The notes: generated by a model not told the origin, from the sequence alone. DNA of 14,699 bases from JAZNOL01 sp045580815 (GCA_045580815.1 JAZNOL010000088.1:1-14699); one strand, 5' to 3'. Counted from the stretch's first letter, positions 6,601 through 14,138 are shown. Numbers and translations: made by a program.

Positions 6601-7383
6601 TCCTGAACCTGTTGCCGCTTCTGCTATATCCGAAAGTGCTTTGTTTTCGATAAAAGTTTTAAGGGTATATCCGACAATATCATAGGACATATCCTGTCTT
6701 AATCTGCCAAGACCCTCGTAAAGCTGGCTGCTTGTATCCACTCTTCCCATAAGAGTATCTACCAGTTCAATCTGGACATCTGTTATAATACAAGCAGTAT
6801 ATATGTATTTTGCTACATCCGCCGTATCTGTAAGGGGATCAAGTACATCGCCATATTTTTCCGACAGTACTTCTGTCATGTCAAAAACCTCGTCGGCACT
6901 GAGATTATACAGCAACGAGGCAATAACATCTGAGTTTATAATGCTGACATCAGACATATTTTCAACCACGTCAAGTGTTTTTGATGCTTTTTCGGTAACA
7001 CTAAGCGCCGCAATAAGATTTTCGTCAGCATATAGGGTTTTCATAAGGTCAACGGTTGCCTTATCCATACAAACCTCATAATATGAATCCATAAGTCCCA
7101 GTTTGCTGCCGAAATTGCGAATGGTTGTTTCTACATTTGTAGATACGCCGCTTTTTATGGCGGATATAAGCTCGTCGTTTTCATCGTAATCCGACATAAC
7201 GGCGTGGTATGTATCGGTTGCCTCTTTAAAGATTTCGTTTGTTTCCGCATTATTAAGATAATACGGATATTTAATAAACAAATCGTTTGTTGACAGACCG
7301 ACAAACTCTGCACCCGATGTATTCATGAATGCAGAGCATATTAAAAGCATAGTTATAAAAAACAAAAAAAACGTCTTTTTCAT
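3679..7383 (-). CDS. Large secreted modular repeat protein (predicted beta-solenoid), unknown function
   Basis: A protein of 1234 residues. The signal peptide (about 1-25, probable cleavage after NTSGA) sends it outside the cell. Residues 30-395 look mostly helical (for example 331-378, Ala/Lys-rich and coiled-coil-like). Residues 405-1110 are beta-rich and repetitive. A module of roughly 90-100 residues occurs at about 468-565, 718-816 and 989-1075, each with D-Y-V-L-V, Y-I-T-A-G, N-M-x-x-C-G-G-Y, P-T-G-T-H-K-T, L-S-G and F-N-I-L-E-I. Between modules lie short V-N-L / Q-V-F-N-G-N repeats (about 600-700 and 855-950), as expected for a beta-solenoid. The C-terminal 90 residues look like a beta-sandwich ending I-W-N-S-L-D-N-L-V-P-L, a terminal motif I recall from other clostridial secreted proteins. 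No LPxTG, SLH or catalytic motif was recognised, so an adhesive, structural or ligand-binding role is inferred. The start is ATG 7383 with AGGGGA at 7391-7396. An open frame to 7485 runs through an extragenic repeat and lacks a signal. Confidence 0.85.
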   Translation of the reverse strand: MKKTFFLFFITMLLICSAFMNTSGAEFVGLSTNDLFIKYPYYLNNAETNEIFKEATDTYHAVMSDYDENDELISAIKSGVSTNVETTIRNFGSKLGLMDSYYEVCMDKATVDLMKTLYADENLIAALSVTEKASKTLDVVENMSDVSIINSDVIASLLYNLSADEVFDMTEVLSEKYGDVLDPLTDTADVAKYIYTACIITDVQIELVDTLMGRVDTSSQLYEGLGRLRQDMSYDIVGYTLKTFIENKALSDIAEAATGSGPMIIAQIIAKTAVWVMFDLIYPHPDADEVIANMIHSMYVMELDTALINQRLAFDLPFYVSDMEDYETVFTAYLAAVKTTLESTKALAKTASAKNSLDNAKTDLENALPNYEAYLTKCKNEVFFTPEEDRIIRPADQTMDTNGTTVIGNPGDLEDYEIIPITSDGMVYWALLSRYDLIINEDVTIPALAGSVEVNASVTVEGDFNNEGTLKMQQDEDYVLVKGNYIHHQTTSEYITAGTLEVKGNMQKCGGYAPTGTHKTILSGDSYQYAAMYYWPGYDRPYCYGSFNILEIKNTSVDGVDFAYGKVTKELYADDDVTSVTGRLRLVGNAKIRNNIWNHDITLNKWSASEKNIFGGVVYISENVNLDTEQVFNGNVNISGNVNLTAKQVFNGDVKTSAALVYINAEQVFNGNVEMWSDVYINVPTVFSKNLTLKGRLDINSSVICYGDFINDGSDGGMLKMEQDEDYVLVVGSYYHPTNKYHSSSEYITAGTLEIKGNMDGCGGYAPTGTHKTVLSGDEYQKVSLYYYYESTLSTQHYGHFNILEITNTSAEGVEFNYSKVLNELYADENSTIVGGENLDLTGSAKIRGNAWNSDITLNEWSASEKNIFGGVVYTSGNVNLDTEQVFNGNVNISGNVNLTAKQVFNSNLNITSGKVNISASQIFNGDVNAGGKLTINAEQIFGRNLSLLGEINLNADVTVKGNVLHRPRGILDINGYSLTCCGIYNNEGTLKMTRDRDYVLVKREYRQVNPTSQYITAGILEIQGNMNMCGGYTPTGTHKTILSGNAYQNINLRFNSYYGNFNILEIANTSTVVFGNRCEVTGDILQPVGTNLMSSDYVQLRGKPAFIDYGELNAEINAFNRNAENVIPTWLDFERYLEHKTGGDTVLIENKYLNDTSVDFDAYFSSNYEEETATAIIAFYDFDGALVQMQPCEISLVPGKNGISIPFDETEYSTYKIMIWNSLDNLVPLMKTA
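4159..4419 (-). repeat. Module copy 3 within the large secreted protein
   Basis: This encodes about residues 989-1075. It keeps T-L-K-M, D-Y-V-L-V, Y-I-T-A-G, C-G-G-Y-T-P-T-G-T-H-K-T and F-N-I-L-E-I. It is the most diverged copy and lacks the following K-N-I-F-G-G / Q-V-F-N-G block found after copies 1 and 2. Confidence 0.8.
4666..4822 (-). repeat. Near-identical 157-bp internal duplication, copy A
   Basis: Aligned by eye with 5431-5587, only 3 of 157 bases differ, and the offset is exactly 765 bp (255 codons, in frame). It encodes residues about 855-906 (from D-I-T-L-N to Q-V-F-N). DNA identity is much higher here than in the flanking module DNA. Confidence 0.9.
4936..5232 (-). repeat. Module copy 2 within the large secreted protein
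   Basis: This encodes about residues 718-816: M-L-K-M-E-Q-D-E-D-Y-V-L-V, Y-I-T-A-G-T-L-E-I, C-G-G-Y-A-P-T-G-T-H-K-T and F-N-I-L-E-I. It starts 250 residues after copy 1 and 271 before copy 3. Confidence 0.85.
5431..5587 (-). repeat. Near-identical 157-bp internal duplication, copy B
   Basis: This is the partner of 4666-4822, encoding residues about 600-651. The three differences are in the stretches matching 4754-4760 and 4806. Equal spacing in frame means recombination between the copies would remove or add 255 codons without a frameshift. Confidence 0.9.
5689..5982 (-). repeat. Module copy 1 within the large secreted protein
   Basis: This encodes about residues 468-565: T-L-K-M-Q-Q-D-E-D-Y-V-L-V-K-G, Y-I-T-A-G-T-L-E-V, C-G-G-Y-A-P-T-G-T-H-K-T-I-L-S-G and F-N-I-L-E-I. 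Confidence 0.85.
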
Positions 7384-7410
7384 AATCTGTTCCCCTTTTT
7401 GATAAATTAC

Positions 7411-7480
7411 GTACGAACAACCCCTCAGTCTTTGCCTTTGGCAAATCCAGCTCCCCTTACACAGGGGAAATGTTGTACAA
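7411..7480. repeat. Single-arm structured repeat related to 3505-3633
   Basis: CCCTCAGTC is followed by a hairpin (TTTGCC/GGCAAA, 7431-7445), CCAGCTCCC, and a second hairpin (TCCCCT/AGGGGA, 7452-7468). This is the same order of parts as the right arm of 3505-3633 (CCCTCAGTC, hairpin, CCAGCTCCC, hairpin) with changed stem sequences. GTAC-AACA-like ends (7411-7420 and 7472-7480) form a partial outer inverted repeat. It lies between the stop of pepV and the ribosome binding site of the large secreted protein gene. No clear promoter for that gene was found here. A further imperfect hairpin at 7499-7522 overlaps the pepV stop but lacks a T-run. Confidence 0.65.
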
Positions 7481-7518
7481 TCCATAAACTTTTCCTGACT
7501 GAATTTCCGCCCGAAATT

Positions 7519-8946
7519 TCAGTTAAGTGTTTTATCTGCTTCAATAATCATCATTGTGATTATTTTAAAGGCTTCGAGGAAAGAATCTATGCAAATTCCC
7601 TCGTTTGACTGATGTTCGCCGCCGCAGGAAATTTCAGGTTTGATATAATCCACTCTTGTTCCCACAGAAAAGGCATTTTTCAAATGACGTGCATATGTGC
7701 CGCCTGAGGAATAAAAGGGCTGTGCGTCCTTATCGCCCGAAAATTCACGGTAAACCTCAATAAACTTATTTGCCGCCGGGCTGTTTTTATCAATTTCAAA
7801 TCCGGGCATTGCCGAATCAACAGCAATACTCCAGCGGTTTTCAAAAAGTAAATCTTCAATATCAGCAACAAGGTCTGAAACTGTGATTGATGCACCGTGA
7901 CGCACATCAAAACTCATTTCAAGATGTCCGTCATCAACATGGCACATGCCTGTTGCGGCAGTAAGTCTGCCAAAGTTTTTGTCTGTATGATTTATTTTAA
8001 GTCCCGTGCCGTAGCTGTCGGCAGTAAGCTCGCTTGCCAGCTTCATAATGCGGCGGTCAACGTCGCAGAGTTTTGTGCAATGTGCCAGAATATCAGCCAG
8101 CAGATGTGCCGCATTGAGTGAGCCATCGGGCATAGCCGCATGGGCCGGGATTCCTGTTGCTTTAATAAACAGCGATTCACCGTTTTCGGCAATAGCATAT
8201 GCGTCCTTGTGGTTTCCAAGAGAAATAAGTTTTTCTATTTCTTCTTTCAGTCCGGGAATTGCCCTGATTTCGGCAATAGCTTTGCCAAGCACGATATTAA
8301 AAGCACTGCCGCCCTCAAATTTAATAATATCACAAAGAGCCTCGTCGCTTTTCCCCCAGAAATGGAAAATGCTTTTTTCGCCAAAGCTAACTGGGAAATC
8401 ACAGTCAGGAACAATGCTTAAATCAGGCATGGGATGTTCTTTTGCAAAAACCTCAATATCCTCCATTGAAGTTTCTTCGCATCCGCCTGTGAAAGCAGTT
8501 ATGCGGCTTTTAAAGCCGGGCACGTTTTCTTTTATAAACCGCATAGCATAAAGTGCGGTCACTATTCCGGGTTTATCATCAATACTGCCTCTGCCGAAAA
8601 GGCAACCGTCTTTTTCGACAGGTTCAAAAGGATTGGTATCCCATTCTGCCGCATCAACAGGAACAACGTCACCGTGGGCAAAAATACCGATTTCGGGGGC
8701 ATCGCCTCTTTCCGGGATGTATTTTGCAAGCGTGTAAATATCGTGATTTTCGGTAGAAAAACCGTTTTTTTCAAAAAGTGCGTCAACCTCGGCAAGGCAT
8801 TTTTTAACGCCCTCGCCAAGAGGTGCACCCTCTGTCGGTTCTCCTTTTGTGCTGTCTATTTTTACAAGTGCTTTTAAATCTTCTAACATTTTATCGCGGT
8901 TTTCTGCGACAAAGCTGTCTAAAAGCATACGTAAATTACTATCCAT
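7519..8946 (-). CDS. pepV: PepV-type dipeptidase (M20 metallopeptidase)
   Basis: A protein of 475 residues, the usual length for PepV/Xaa-His dipeptidases, cytoplasmic two-zinc enzymes that cleave dipeptides and small peptides with a free N-terminus. All key residues are visible: F-A-H-G-D with His91 and Asp93, G-R-G-S-I-D-D-K with bridging Asp123, G-C-E-E-T with catalytic Glu157 and ligand Glu158, V-P-D with Asp181, and G-G-E-H-Q with His445. These match the recalled Lactobacillus PepV positions (87, 119, 153/154, 177, 439) with an even shift. The lid domain keeps Asn217 and His269. The start is ATG 8946, with AGGTGG at 8955-8960 and 8-nt spacing. The in-frame GTG at 8958 overlaps that site. 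The gene follows folD by 14 nt, is last in the operon, and probably supplies amino acids from imported peptides. Confidence 0.93.
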   Translation of the reverse strand: MDSNLRMLLDSFVAENRDKMLEDLKALVKIDSTKGEPTEGAPLGEGVKKCLAEVDALFEKNGFSTENHDIYTLAKYIPERGDAPEIGIFAHGDVVPVDAAEWDTNPFEPVEKDGCLFGRGSIDDKPGIVTALYAMRFIKENVPGFKSRITAFTGGCEETSMEDIEVFAKEHPMPDLSIVPDCDFPVSFGEKSIFHFWGKSDEALCDIIKFEGGSAFNIVLGKAIAEIRAIPGLKEEIEKLISLGNHKDAYAIAENGESLFIKATGIPAHAAMPDGSLNAAHLLADILAHCTKLCDVDRRIMKLASELTADSYGTGLKINHTDKNFGRLTAATGMCHVDDGHLEMSFDVRHGASITVSDLVADIEDLLFENRWSIAVDSAMPGFEIDKNSPAANKFIEVYREFSGDKDAQPFYSSGGTYARHLKNAFSVGTRVDYIKPEISCGGEHQSNEGICIDSFLEAFKIITMMIIEADKTLN

Positions 8947-8960
8947 TTTAAAAGCCACCT

Positions 8961-9809
8961 TTATTTGTTATTCTGTATAAGTGCCGCTTTAAGCGTATTT
9001 TTCATAAGCATTGCAATTGTCATGGGACCAACTCCACCGGGCACGGGAGTGATTGCACCTGCAATGTCCTTGATATTTTCAAAATCAACGTCGCCGCAGA
9101 GTTTGCCCTCGGCGTTGCGGTTCATGCCAACGTCAATAACGATTGCACCGGGTCTAACCATATCGGCTGTGATGATGTTTTCTTTTCCCACAGCCGCCAC
9201 AAGAATATCTGCACCAAGACAAACTTCTTTTAAATTTTTTGTTCTGGAATGGCATATTGTAACTGTGCCGTTTGCATGAAGAAGAAGCATTGCCTGGGGT
9301 TTGCCCACAATATTGCTTCTGCCCACGACAACACAGTTTTTGCCGTTTACATCAATACCCGAAAGTTTTATAAGCTCCATAACGCCTGCCGGTGTACAGG
9401 GCAGAAAATCATAATCGCCAATCATAATTTTGCCCACATTTGACGGATGAAATGCATCAACGTCTTTTTTGGGTGAAATGCGGTTGATAACTTCTTTTTC
9501 GTCCAGATGCTTCGGAAGGGGAAGCTGAACTAAAATTCCGTTTATTTTATCGGATGCGTTGAGTGTGTCAATAAGCTCTAAAAGCTGCTCCATTGTGGTT
9601 TCTTCGGGGAGTGCGTATTCTTCGGATATAATACCGATATATTCGCAGGCTTTCTTTTTGTTGTTTACATAAACTCTTGAAGCCGGGTCGTTGCCCACAA
9701 TAATAACAGCCAGCGCAGGATTTATACCTTCTGCTTTAAGCTGAGCTGTCTGCTCTTTAAGCTCGTCCTTTATTTTGAGTGATAATGCTTTCCCGTCAAG
9801 AATTGTCAT
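8961..9809 (-). CDS. folD: Bifunctional methylenetetrahydrofolate dehydrogenase / methenyltetrahydrofolate cyclohydrolase
   Basis: A protein of 282 residues, normal for FolD. This cytoplasmic enzyme interconverts 5,10-methylene-, 5,10-methenyl- and 10-formyl-tetrahydrofolate, feeding purine and formyl-Met synthesis. The N-terminal catalytic domain shows S-R-V-Y-V-N-N-K with Tyr47 and catalytic Lys51, V-Q-L-P-L-P (94-99) with Gln95, and K-D-V-D with Asp118. The Rossmann domain has G-R-S-N-I-V-G-K-P (163-171) for the dinucleotide. The C-terminal signature P-V-P-G-G-V-G-P-M-T spans 255-264. The start is ATG 9809 with AGGAGA at 9818-9823 and 8-nt spacing. It lies 32 nt after the ygiQ stop and 14 nt before the pepV start, so it is probably co-transcribed with both. 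Confidence 0.97.
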   Translation of the reverse strand: MTILDGKALSLKIKDELKEQTAQLKAEGINPALAVIIVGNDPASRVYVNNKKKACEYIGIISEEYALPEETTMEQLLELIDTLNASDKINGILVQLPLPKHLDEKEVINRISPKKDVDAFHPSNVGKIMIGDYDFLPCTPAGVMELIKLSGIDVNGKNCVVVGRSNIVGKPQAMLLLHANGTVTICHSRTKNLKEVCLGADILVAAVGKENIITADMVRPGAIVIDVGMNRNAEGKLCGDVDFENIKDIAGAITPVPGGVGPMTIAMLMKNTLKAALIQNNK

Positions 9810-9841
9810 AATTTTTGTCTCCTTTTGTATATAATAAAATT

Positions 9842-11707
9842 TTATCTTCTTCTGCCTTTTGGGGCAGGTTTGTTTTTAGGTCGGCGGTAATCCGGCTTTG
9901 CACCTCTCGGTTTTATAAGGCATTTTTTGTCATAACCGATAAGGTCGGTGCGTCCTGCAAGCCGCAGCGCTTTTTCAACCAAATCGTAATTTGCCGGATT
10001 TTTATACTGAAGCAGTGCCCGTTGCATCTGTTTTTCTTCATAAGACCGGGGCACATAAACCTCTTTGCCCGTGCGGATATCAATTCCCGTGTAATACATA
10101 CAGGTTGAAACCGTACCGGGTGTGGGATAAAAATCCTGCACCTGCTGGGGATTGAGTCCGTGTTCTTTTAAATACAGTGCAAGTTTTACGGCACTTTTAA
10201 GTGTCGAACCGGGATGGCTGGACATCAGATACGGCACAAGATACTGTTCTTTGCCGATTTCTTCATTTATATTATAATACTTTTCGCAAAAGCTGTCGTA
10301 AACGTCACGTCCGGGCTTGCCCATAAGCTCTAAAACGCTGCCCGAAATATGCTCGGGTGCAACTTTAAGCTGACCGCTGACATGATGCTCACAAAGCTCA
10401 TGAAAAAACGTGTCGTCCTTATCTGCCATGATATAATCAAACCGAAGTCCTGACCGCACAAAAACTTTTTTAATGCCGTCAAGTTCACGGAGAGTTCTTA
10501 AAATATCAAGGTATTCCTCATGAGAAACATCCATATTCTTGCAGGGTGCAGGATACAGACATTGTTTGTTTTTGCACACGCCGTGCTCCATCTGGTTTTT
10601 GCACGCCGGGTATCTGAAATTTGCCGTAGGACCGCCCACATCGTGAATGTAGCCTTTAAAATCCGGAAATTTCACAAGTTTTTTTGCTTCTTCAACAATA
10701 GATTCCTTGCTACGGCTCTGTACAATACGTCCCTGGTGAAACGCAATTGCACAAAAACTGCAACCGCCAAAGCATCCTCTGGCACTGGCTATGCTGAATT
10801 TAACCTCGGCAATTGCAGGCACGCCGCCGTCTTTATCGTACATGGGATGCACTTCACGGGTAAAATCCAGACCAAAAACGTGGTCAAGCTCTTCTCTTGA
10901 AAGAGGCATTGCCGGCTTATTCTGCACTAAAAACCTGCCCTGACAGGGCTGAACAACAGTTTTACCTCTCACCGGGTCGTTTTCGTCAAACTGAATACGC
11001 ACAGACTCGGCATATTTTGGTTTGTCGGTTTTAACCTCATCAAAGGACGGGCACATTTCGTAATCCGAAACGCCGTCAATGCTGTCGGTAATATAAGCCG
11101 TACCGTCAATAAACGTAAGCATTGAGGGCGTAAATCCGTCATTTAAATAATTTGCAACATCAACAATTGTACGCTCGCCCATGCCGTAAATAAGCAAATC
11201 CGCACCGCTGTCAAAAAGAATCGGACGGCGAACTTTGTCGTCCCAGTAGTCATAATGGGCAAACCGACGCAGACTGGCTTCTATTCCGCCGATAATTATT
11301 GGGATTTTTCCATAATCACGGCGGATTTTGTTGCAATAGTTTATGGTAGCTCTGTCGGGACGTTTTCCGGCTTTGCCGCCGGGAGAAAACATATCTTCAC
11401 TGCGTTTGCGTTTTGCGGCAGTATAGTGAGCAACCATAGAATCAATATTTCCGGCTGACACTAAAAAGCCAAGTCTTGGTCTGCCGAAAATTTTAAATGA
11501 GTTTTCGTCCGAAATATCCGGCTGGGCAAGAATTGCAACCTTATAACCGGCATCTTCAAGCACACGTGACAAAATTGCCGCCGCAAAAGACGGATGGTCA
11601 ACATATGCATCGCCGGATACAAACACAAAATCCACGCTGTCCCAGCCGCGGTCGTCCATATCCTGACGGCAGACCGGCAAAAAATCATTCTTCTGTATAT
11701 GTTTCAT
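9842..11707 (-). CDS. ygiQ: YgiQ-family radical SAM protein
   Basis: A protein of about 621 residues. From the N-terminus: F-L-P-V, R-G-W-D, the family mark G-D-A-Y-V-D-H-P-S-F (residues 32-41), I-G-G-I-E-A-S-L-R-R (139-148), then the radical SAM cluster motif C-F-G-G-C-S-F-C (Cys312, 316, 319) that binds 4Fe-4S and S-adenosylmethionine. A later cysteine-rich stretch (A-C-K-N ... V-C-K-N-K-Q-C ... P-C-K-N) is typical of the family and could hold extra metal. The substrate is unknown; related proteins modify RNA or other targets, but that is not evidence here. The basic, proline-rich C-terminus could bind nucleic acid. The start is uncertain. ATG 11707 or 11710 fits homologue length and overlaps the ftsK 3' end by about 23-26 nt. 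In-frame ATGs run back to 11755, and the ribosome binding site is weak, so translational coupling to ftsK is likely. Confidence 0.92.
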   Translation of the reverse strand: MKHIQKNDFLPVCRQDMDDRGWDSVDFVFVSGDAYVDHPSFAAAILSRVLEDAGYKVAILAQPDISDENSFKIFGRPRLGFLVSAGNIDSMVAHYTAAKRKRSEDMFSPGGKAGKRPDRATINYCNKIRRDYGKIPIIIGGIEASLRRFAHYDYWDDKVRRPILFDSGADLLIYGMGERTIVDVANYLNDGFTPSMLTFIDGTAYITDSIDGVSDYEMCPSFDEVKTDKPKYAESVRIQFDENDPVRGKTVVQPCQGRFLVQNKPAMPLSREELDHVFGLDFTREVHPMYDKDGGVPAIAEVKFSIASARGCFGGCSFCAIAFHQGRIVQSRSKESIVEEAKKLVKFPDFKGYIHDVGGPTANFRYPACKNQMEHGVCKNKQCLYPAPCKNMDVSHEEYLDILRTLRELDGIKKVFVRSGLRFDYIMADKDDTFFHELCEHHVSGQLKVAPEHISGSVLELMGKPGRDVYDSFCEKYYNINEEIGKEQYLVPYLMSSHPGSTLKSAVKLALYLKEHGLNPQQVQDFYPTPGTVSTCMYYTGIDIRTGKEVYVPRSYEEKQMQRALLQYKNPANYDLVEKALRLAGRTDLIGYDKKCLIKPRGAKPDYRRPKNKPAPKGRRR

Positions 11708-14138
11708 CATATTCGCCATCTTCATAATCATCATAATCGTTGCTTTGAGAGTCATTTCCTCCCAAAAGCATATTAAAATCGCTTCGTGACATAATCAGCG
11801 TACGGGGTTTGTTACTTCCGTCATAGGTTGAAATAACTTTATTTTTATCAAGCTCGTCTATAAGACGGCCTGCACGTGCATAGCCCACTTTAAGACGGCG
11901 CTGGAGCATGGATGCAGAAACCTGCCCAAGCTCAAAAGCAACCTCTGCGGCAGCTTCAAACAGTTCGTCACGGTCGCCACCGGGTGCATCGCCGCCTCCG
12001 CCTTCACCGCCTGCCATACTGATTTCAATGGATTTTATAACATCGTTGCTGTATTCCGACTGTGCCTGCTGTTTAATAAAGTTTGCAACATTTTCAACGT
12101 CTGTATCGGGCAAAAATGCACCCTGAACACGGTTGAGCTTGCTTGCACCGGTGAGCATCATGAGCATATCGCCTTTACCCATCAGCTTTTCGGCACCGCC
12201 GTGGTCAATGATTGTTCGTGAGTCGGTTGAGCTTGACACCGCAAACGCAATACGTGACGGAATATTTGCCTTGATAAGACCGGTAATAACGTCAACGGAG
12301 GGACGCTGTGTTGCAAGCACAAGATGCATACCTGCGGCACGGGCTTTCTGTGCAAGACGGCAGATATAGTCCTGCACTTCTCCGGGGGCAACCATCATCA
12401 TATCCGCAAGCTCGTCTATAATAATGACAATCTGCGGCAGTTTGCGTGCTTCGGGGTCACTTGCCTCAAGTTTTGCGTTATAGCCTTTTAAATCTCTTGC
12501 ACCGGCTTCGGCAAATTTCTGATAGCGGTTTTCCATTTCTGCAACCGCCCAGCTGAGTGCACCTGCGGCTTTTCTCGGGTCGGTAACAATAGGAACAAGC
12601 AAATGAGGAATACCCTCGTAAAGTTTAAGTTCAACAACTTTTGGGTCAACAAGCACAAGTTTAACATCATCGGGAGATGCTTTATACAAAATGCTTGTAA
12701 TAATTGTGTTTATGCACACGCTCTTACCTGAACCGGTTGCACCGGCAATAAGCAGATGAGGCGTTTTTGCAATGTCCATAACAACCGTTGCACCGTTAAT
12801 ATCACGACCAACCGCAACAGCCAATTTTGAAACATGATTTTTAAATTCGGGAGTTTCAAGAAGTCCGCGCAGATACACGGTTGAAACAGAATCATTTGAA
12901 ACCTCGATGCCGACATATCCGGGCAAAACCTCAATACGCACGTTGTTTGCCGGAAGTCTCATAGCAATATCCTGGTCAAGTGCTGTCAGCTTGTTTACTT
13001 TAATACCCGGAGCGGGCACAACCTCGTAGCGAGTTACGCTGGAGCCTCTTGTTATATTTGTAACTTTAACCTCAATACCAAAACTTTCAAAAATTTCAAC
13101 AAGCTTTTGAGCATTGTTTTTAAGCTCGTCCAGACTGCCACCGGTGTGTGCTTTAGGGCCTTCATAAAGCAGCTCTGTTGACGGGAAAATATATTCTTTT
13201 TTAATTTCGGGAACTTCAATTTCGGGAATTTCAAACTCACCGCTGTCTTCCGCCTTGTCTTTTTTATCATCTTCCACATCAAAAGGCGGCTCGTCATCTT
13301 CTTCCGGCTCTGTAGGCTGTTTCTCGACTGTTCCTGCTGCCGTTTGTGATACAGGATTTGTAGCATCTTTTATAACAAGATCAGAGCTTGCCCAGTTGTA
13401 TGCCTCAAGCTCACCGTCATCATCGTCATCATCTGCCGCTGTATTTTCTGCCGTTTTTTCGTCCGGGTCTTCATATTTCATAAGGTCAATTGCACGGCGT
13501 TTTTCAGCACGGGACAGCTCACGCTCGGCTTTGCGTTCCTCGTGACGGATTGCAACTTCTTCTTTTGTGTTTTCAATTCCCGAACCGATGCCTTCAGCGG
13601 CTTTTTTGAACACTTTCGTAACCGAAACTTCAAAAATCAGCACAACGGCAATAAGCACCAGCGCAAACAAGACTATACCGGTACCTACCATACCAATCAT
13701 TTTTATAAACGGTTCACAAATCAATGCGCCGCAAAAACCTCCGCCATATCCGTTTATTCCGACTAAATAAGCTTCCATAATATTTGATGTTGCTTCTGTT
13801 CCAAACCGTGAAAACCATTGTAAAACAGCCGAAAACAACACAGGCGACAATGCAATTGCAGCATTGCGGTGTGCCGGTTTGTTTTTTGCCGCAAATATAT
13901 AAACTGCTGACACAATTATTATAAGCGGAATTATGTAAGTTACATCACCAAACATTCCTTTAAGAACAGATGTCATTACATTGCCAAGTCCGCCACCTGC
14001 AGAAAACCAAACACTTGCAATAAAATATATGCCAAATGCGGCTGTAATGATTGCAAAAATCTCTTTTTCAAAAAAGTCTCTTTTTGTTGTTTGTTTTTTA
14101 TTTGTTTTCATTTTTTTGCGAACAACTTTTTTTGCCAT
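11685..14138 (-). CDS. ftsK: FtsK/SpoIIIE-family DNA translocase
   Basis: A protein of 817 residues, in the normal range. This membrane-anchored hexameric motor pumps DNA through the division or sporulation septum. The basic N-terminus (1-20) is followed by four to five membrane segments (about 27-46, 67-84, 93-110, 130-145, 147-171). A charged linker follows (about 178-315) with a run of six Asp. The alpha/beta motor has F-G-I-E-V-K-V..G-P (alpha domain), Walker A G-A-T-G-S-G-K-S (466-473), Walker B I-I-I-D-E (572-576) and the A-T-Q-R-P-S-V-D-V-I-T-G-L-I-K motif (609-623). The C-terminal winged-helix gamma domain (about 724-783) should read polar guide sequences. An acidic tail follows (800-817). 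The start is ATG 14138 with GGAGGT at 14145-14150 and 6-nt spacing; an in-frame start at 14204 lies in the promoter. FtsK versus SpoIIIE cannot be separated by sequence alone. Confidence 0.96.
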   Translation of the reverse strand: MAKKVVRKKMKTNKKQTTKRDFFEKEIFAIITAAFGIYFIASVWFSAGGGLGNVMTSVLKGMFGDVTYIIPLIIIVSAVYIFAAKNKPAHRNAAIALSPVLFSAVLQWFSRFGTEATSNIMEAYLVGINGYGGGFCGALICEPFIKMIGMVGTGIVLFALVLIAVVLIFEVSVTKVFKKAAEGIGSGIENTKEEVAIRHEERKAERELSRAEKRRAIDLMKYEDPDEKTAENTAADDDDDDGELEAYNWASSDLVIKDATNPVSQTAAGTVEKQPTEPEEDDEPPFDVEDDKKDKAEDSGEFEIPEIEVPEIKKEYIFPSTELLYEGPKAHTGGSLDELKNNAQKLVEIFESFGIEVKVTNITRGSSVTRYEVVPAPGIKVNKLTALDQDIAMRLPANNVRIEVLPGYVGIEVSNDSVSTVYLRGLLETPEFKNHVSKLAVAVGRDINGATVVMDIAKTPHLLIAGATGSGKSVCINTIITSILYKASPDDVKLVLVDPKVVELKLYEGIPHLLVPIVTDPRKAAGALSWAVAEMENRYQKFAEAGARDLKGYNAKLEASDPEARKLPQIVIIIDELADMMMVAPGEVQDYICRLAQKARAAGMHLVLATQRPSVDVITGLIKANIPSRIAFAVSSSTDSRTIIDHGGAEKLMGKGDMLMMLTGASKLNRVQGAFLPDTDVENVANFIKQQAQSEYSNDVIKSIEISMAGGEGGGGDAPGGDRDELFEAAAEVAFELGQVSASMLQRRLKVGYARAGRLIDELDKNKVISTYDGSNKPRTLIMSRSDFNMLLGGNDSQSNDYDDYEDGEYDETYTEE

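Noticed and set aside
7384..7485. 34-residue N-terminal extension of the large secreted protein
   Set aside because: It would be encoded by the extragenic repeat, it precedes a perfect signal peptide, and ATG 7383 has its own good ribosome binding site.
7499..7522. Hairpin at the pepV stop codon as an intrinsic terminator
   Set aside because: The stem has a mismatch and the following minus-strand sequence (TCAGGAAAAG) lacks a T-run. It is noted in the repeat entry only.
13255..13545. Ser-rich plus-strand frame
   Set aside because: It is an antisense shadow of the acidic FtsK linker (GAT/GAA codons read as TCA/TCT-type codons).
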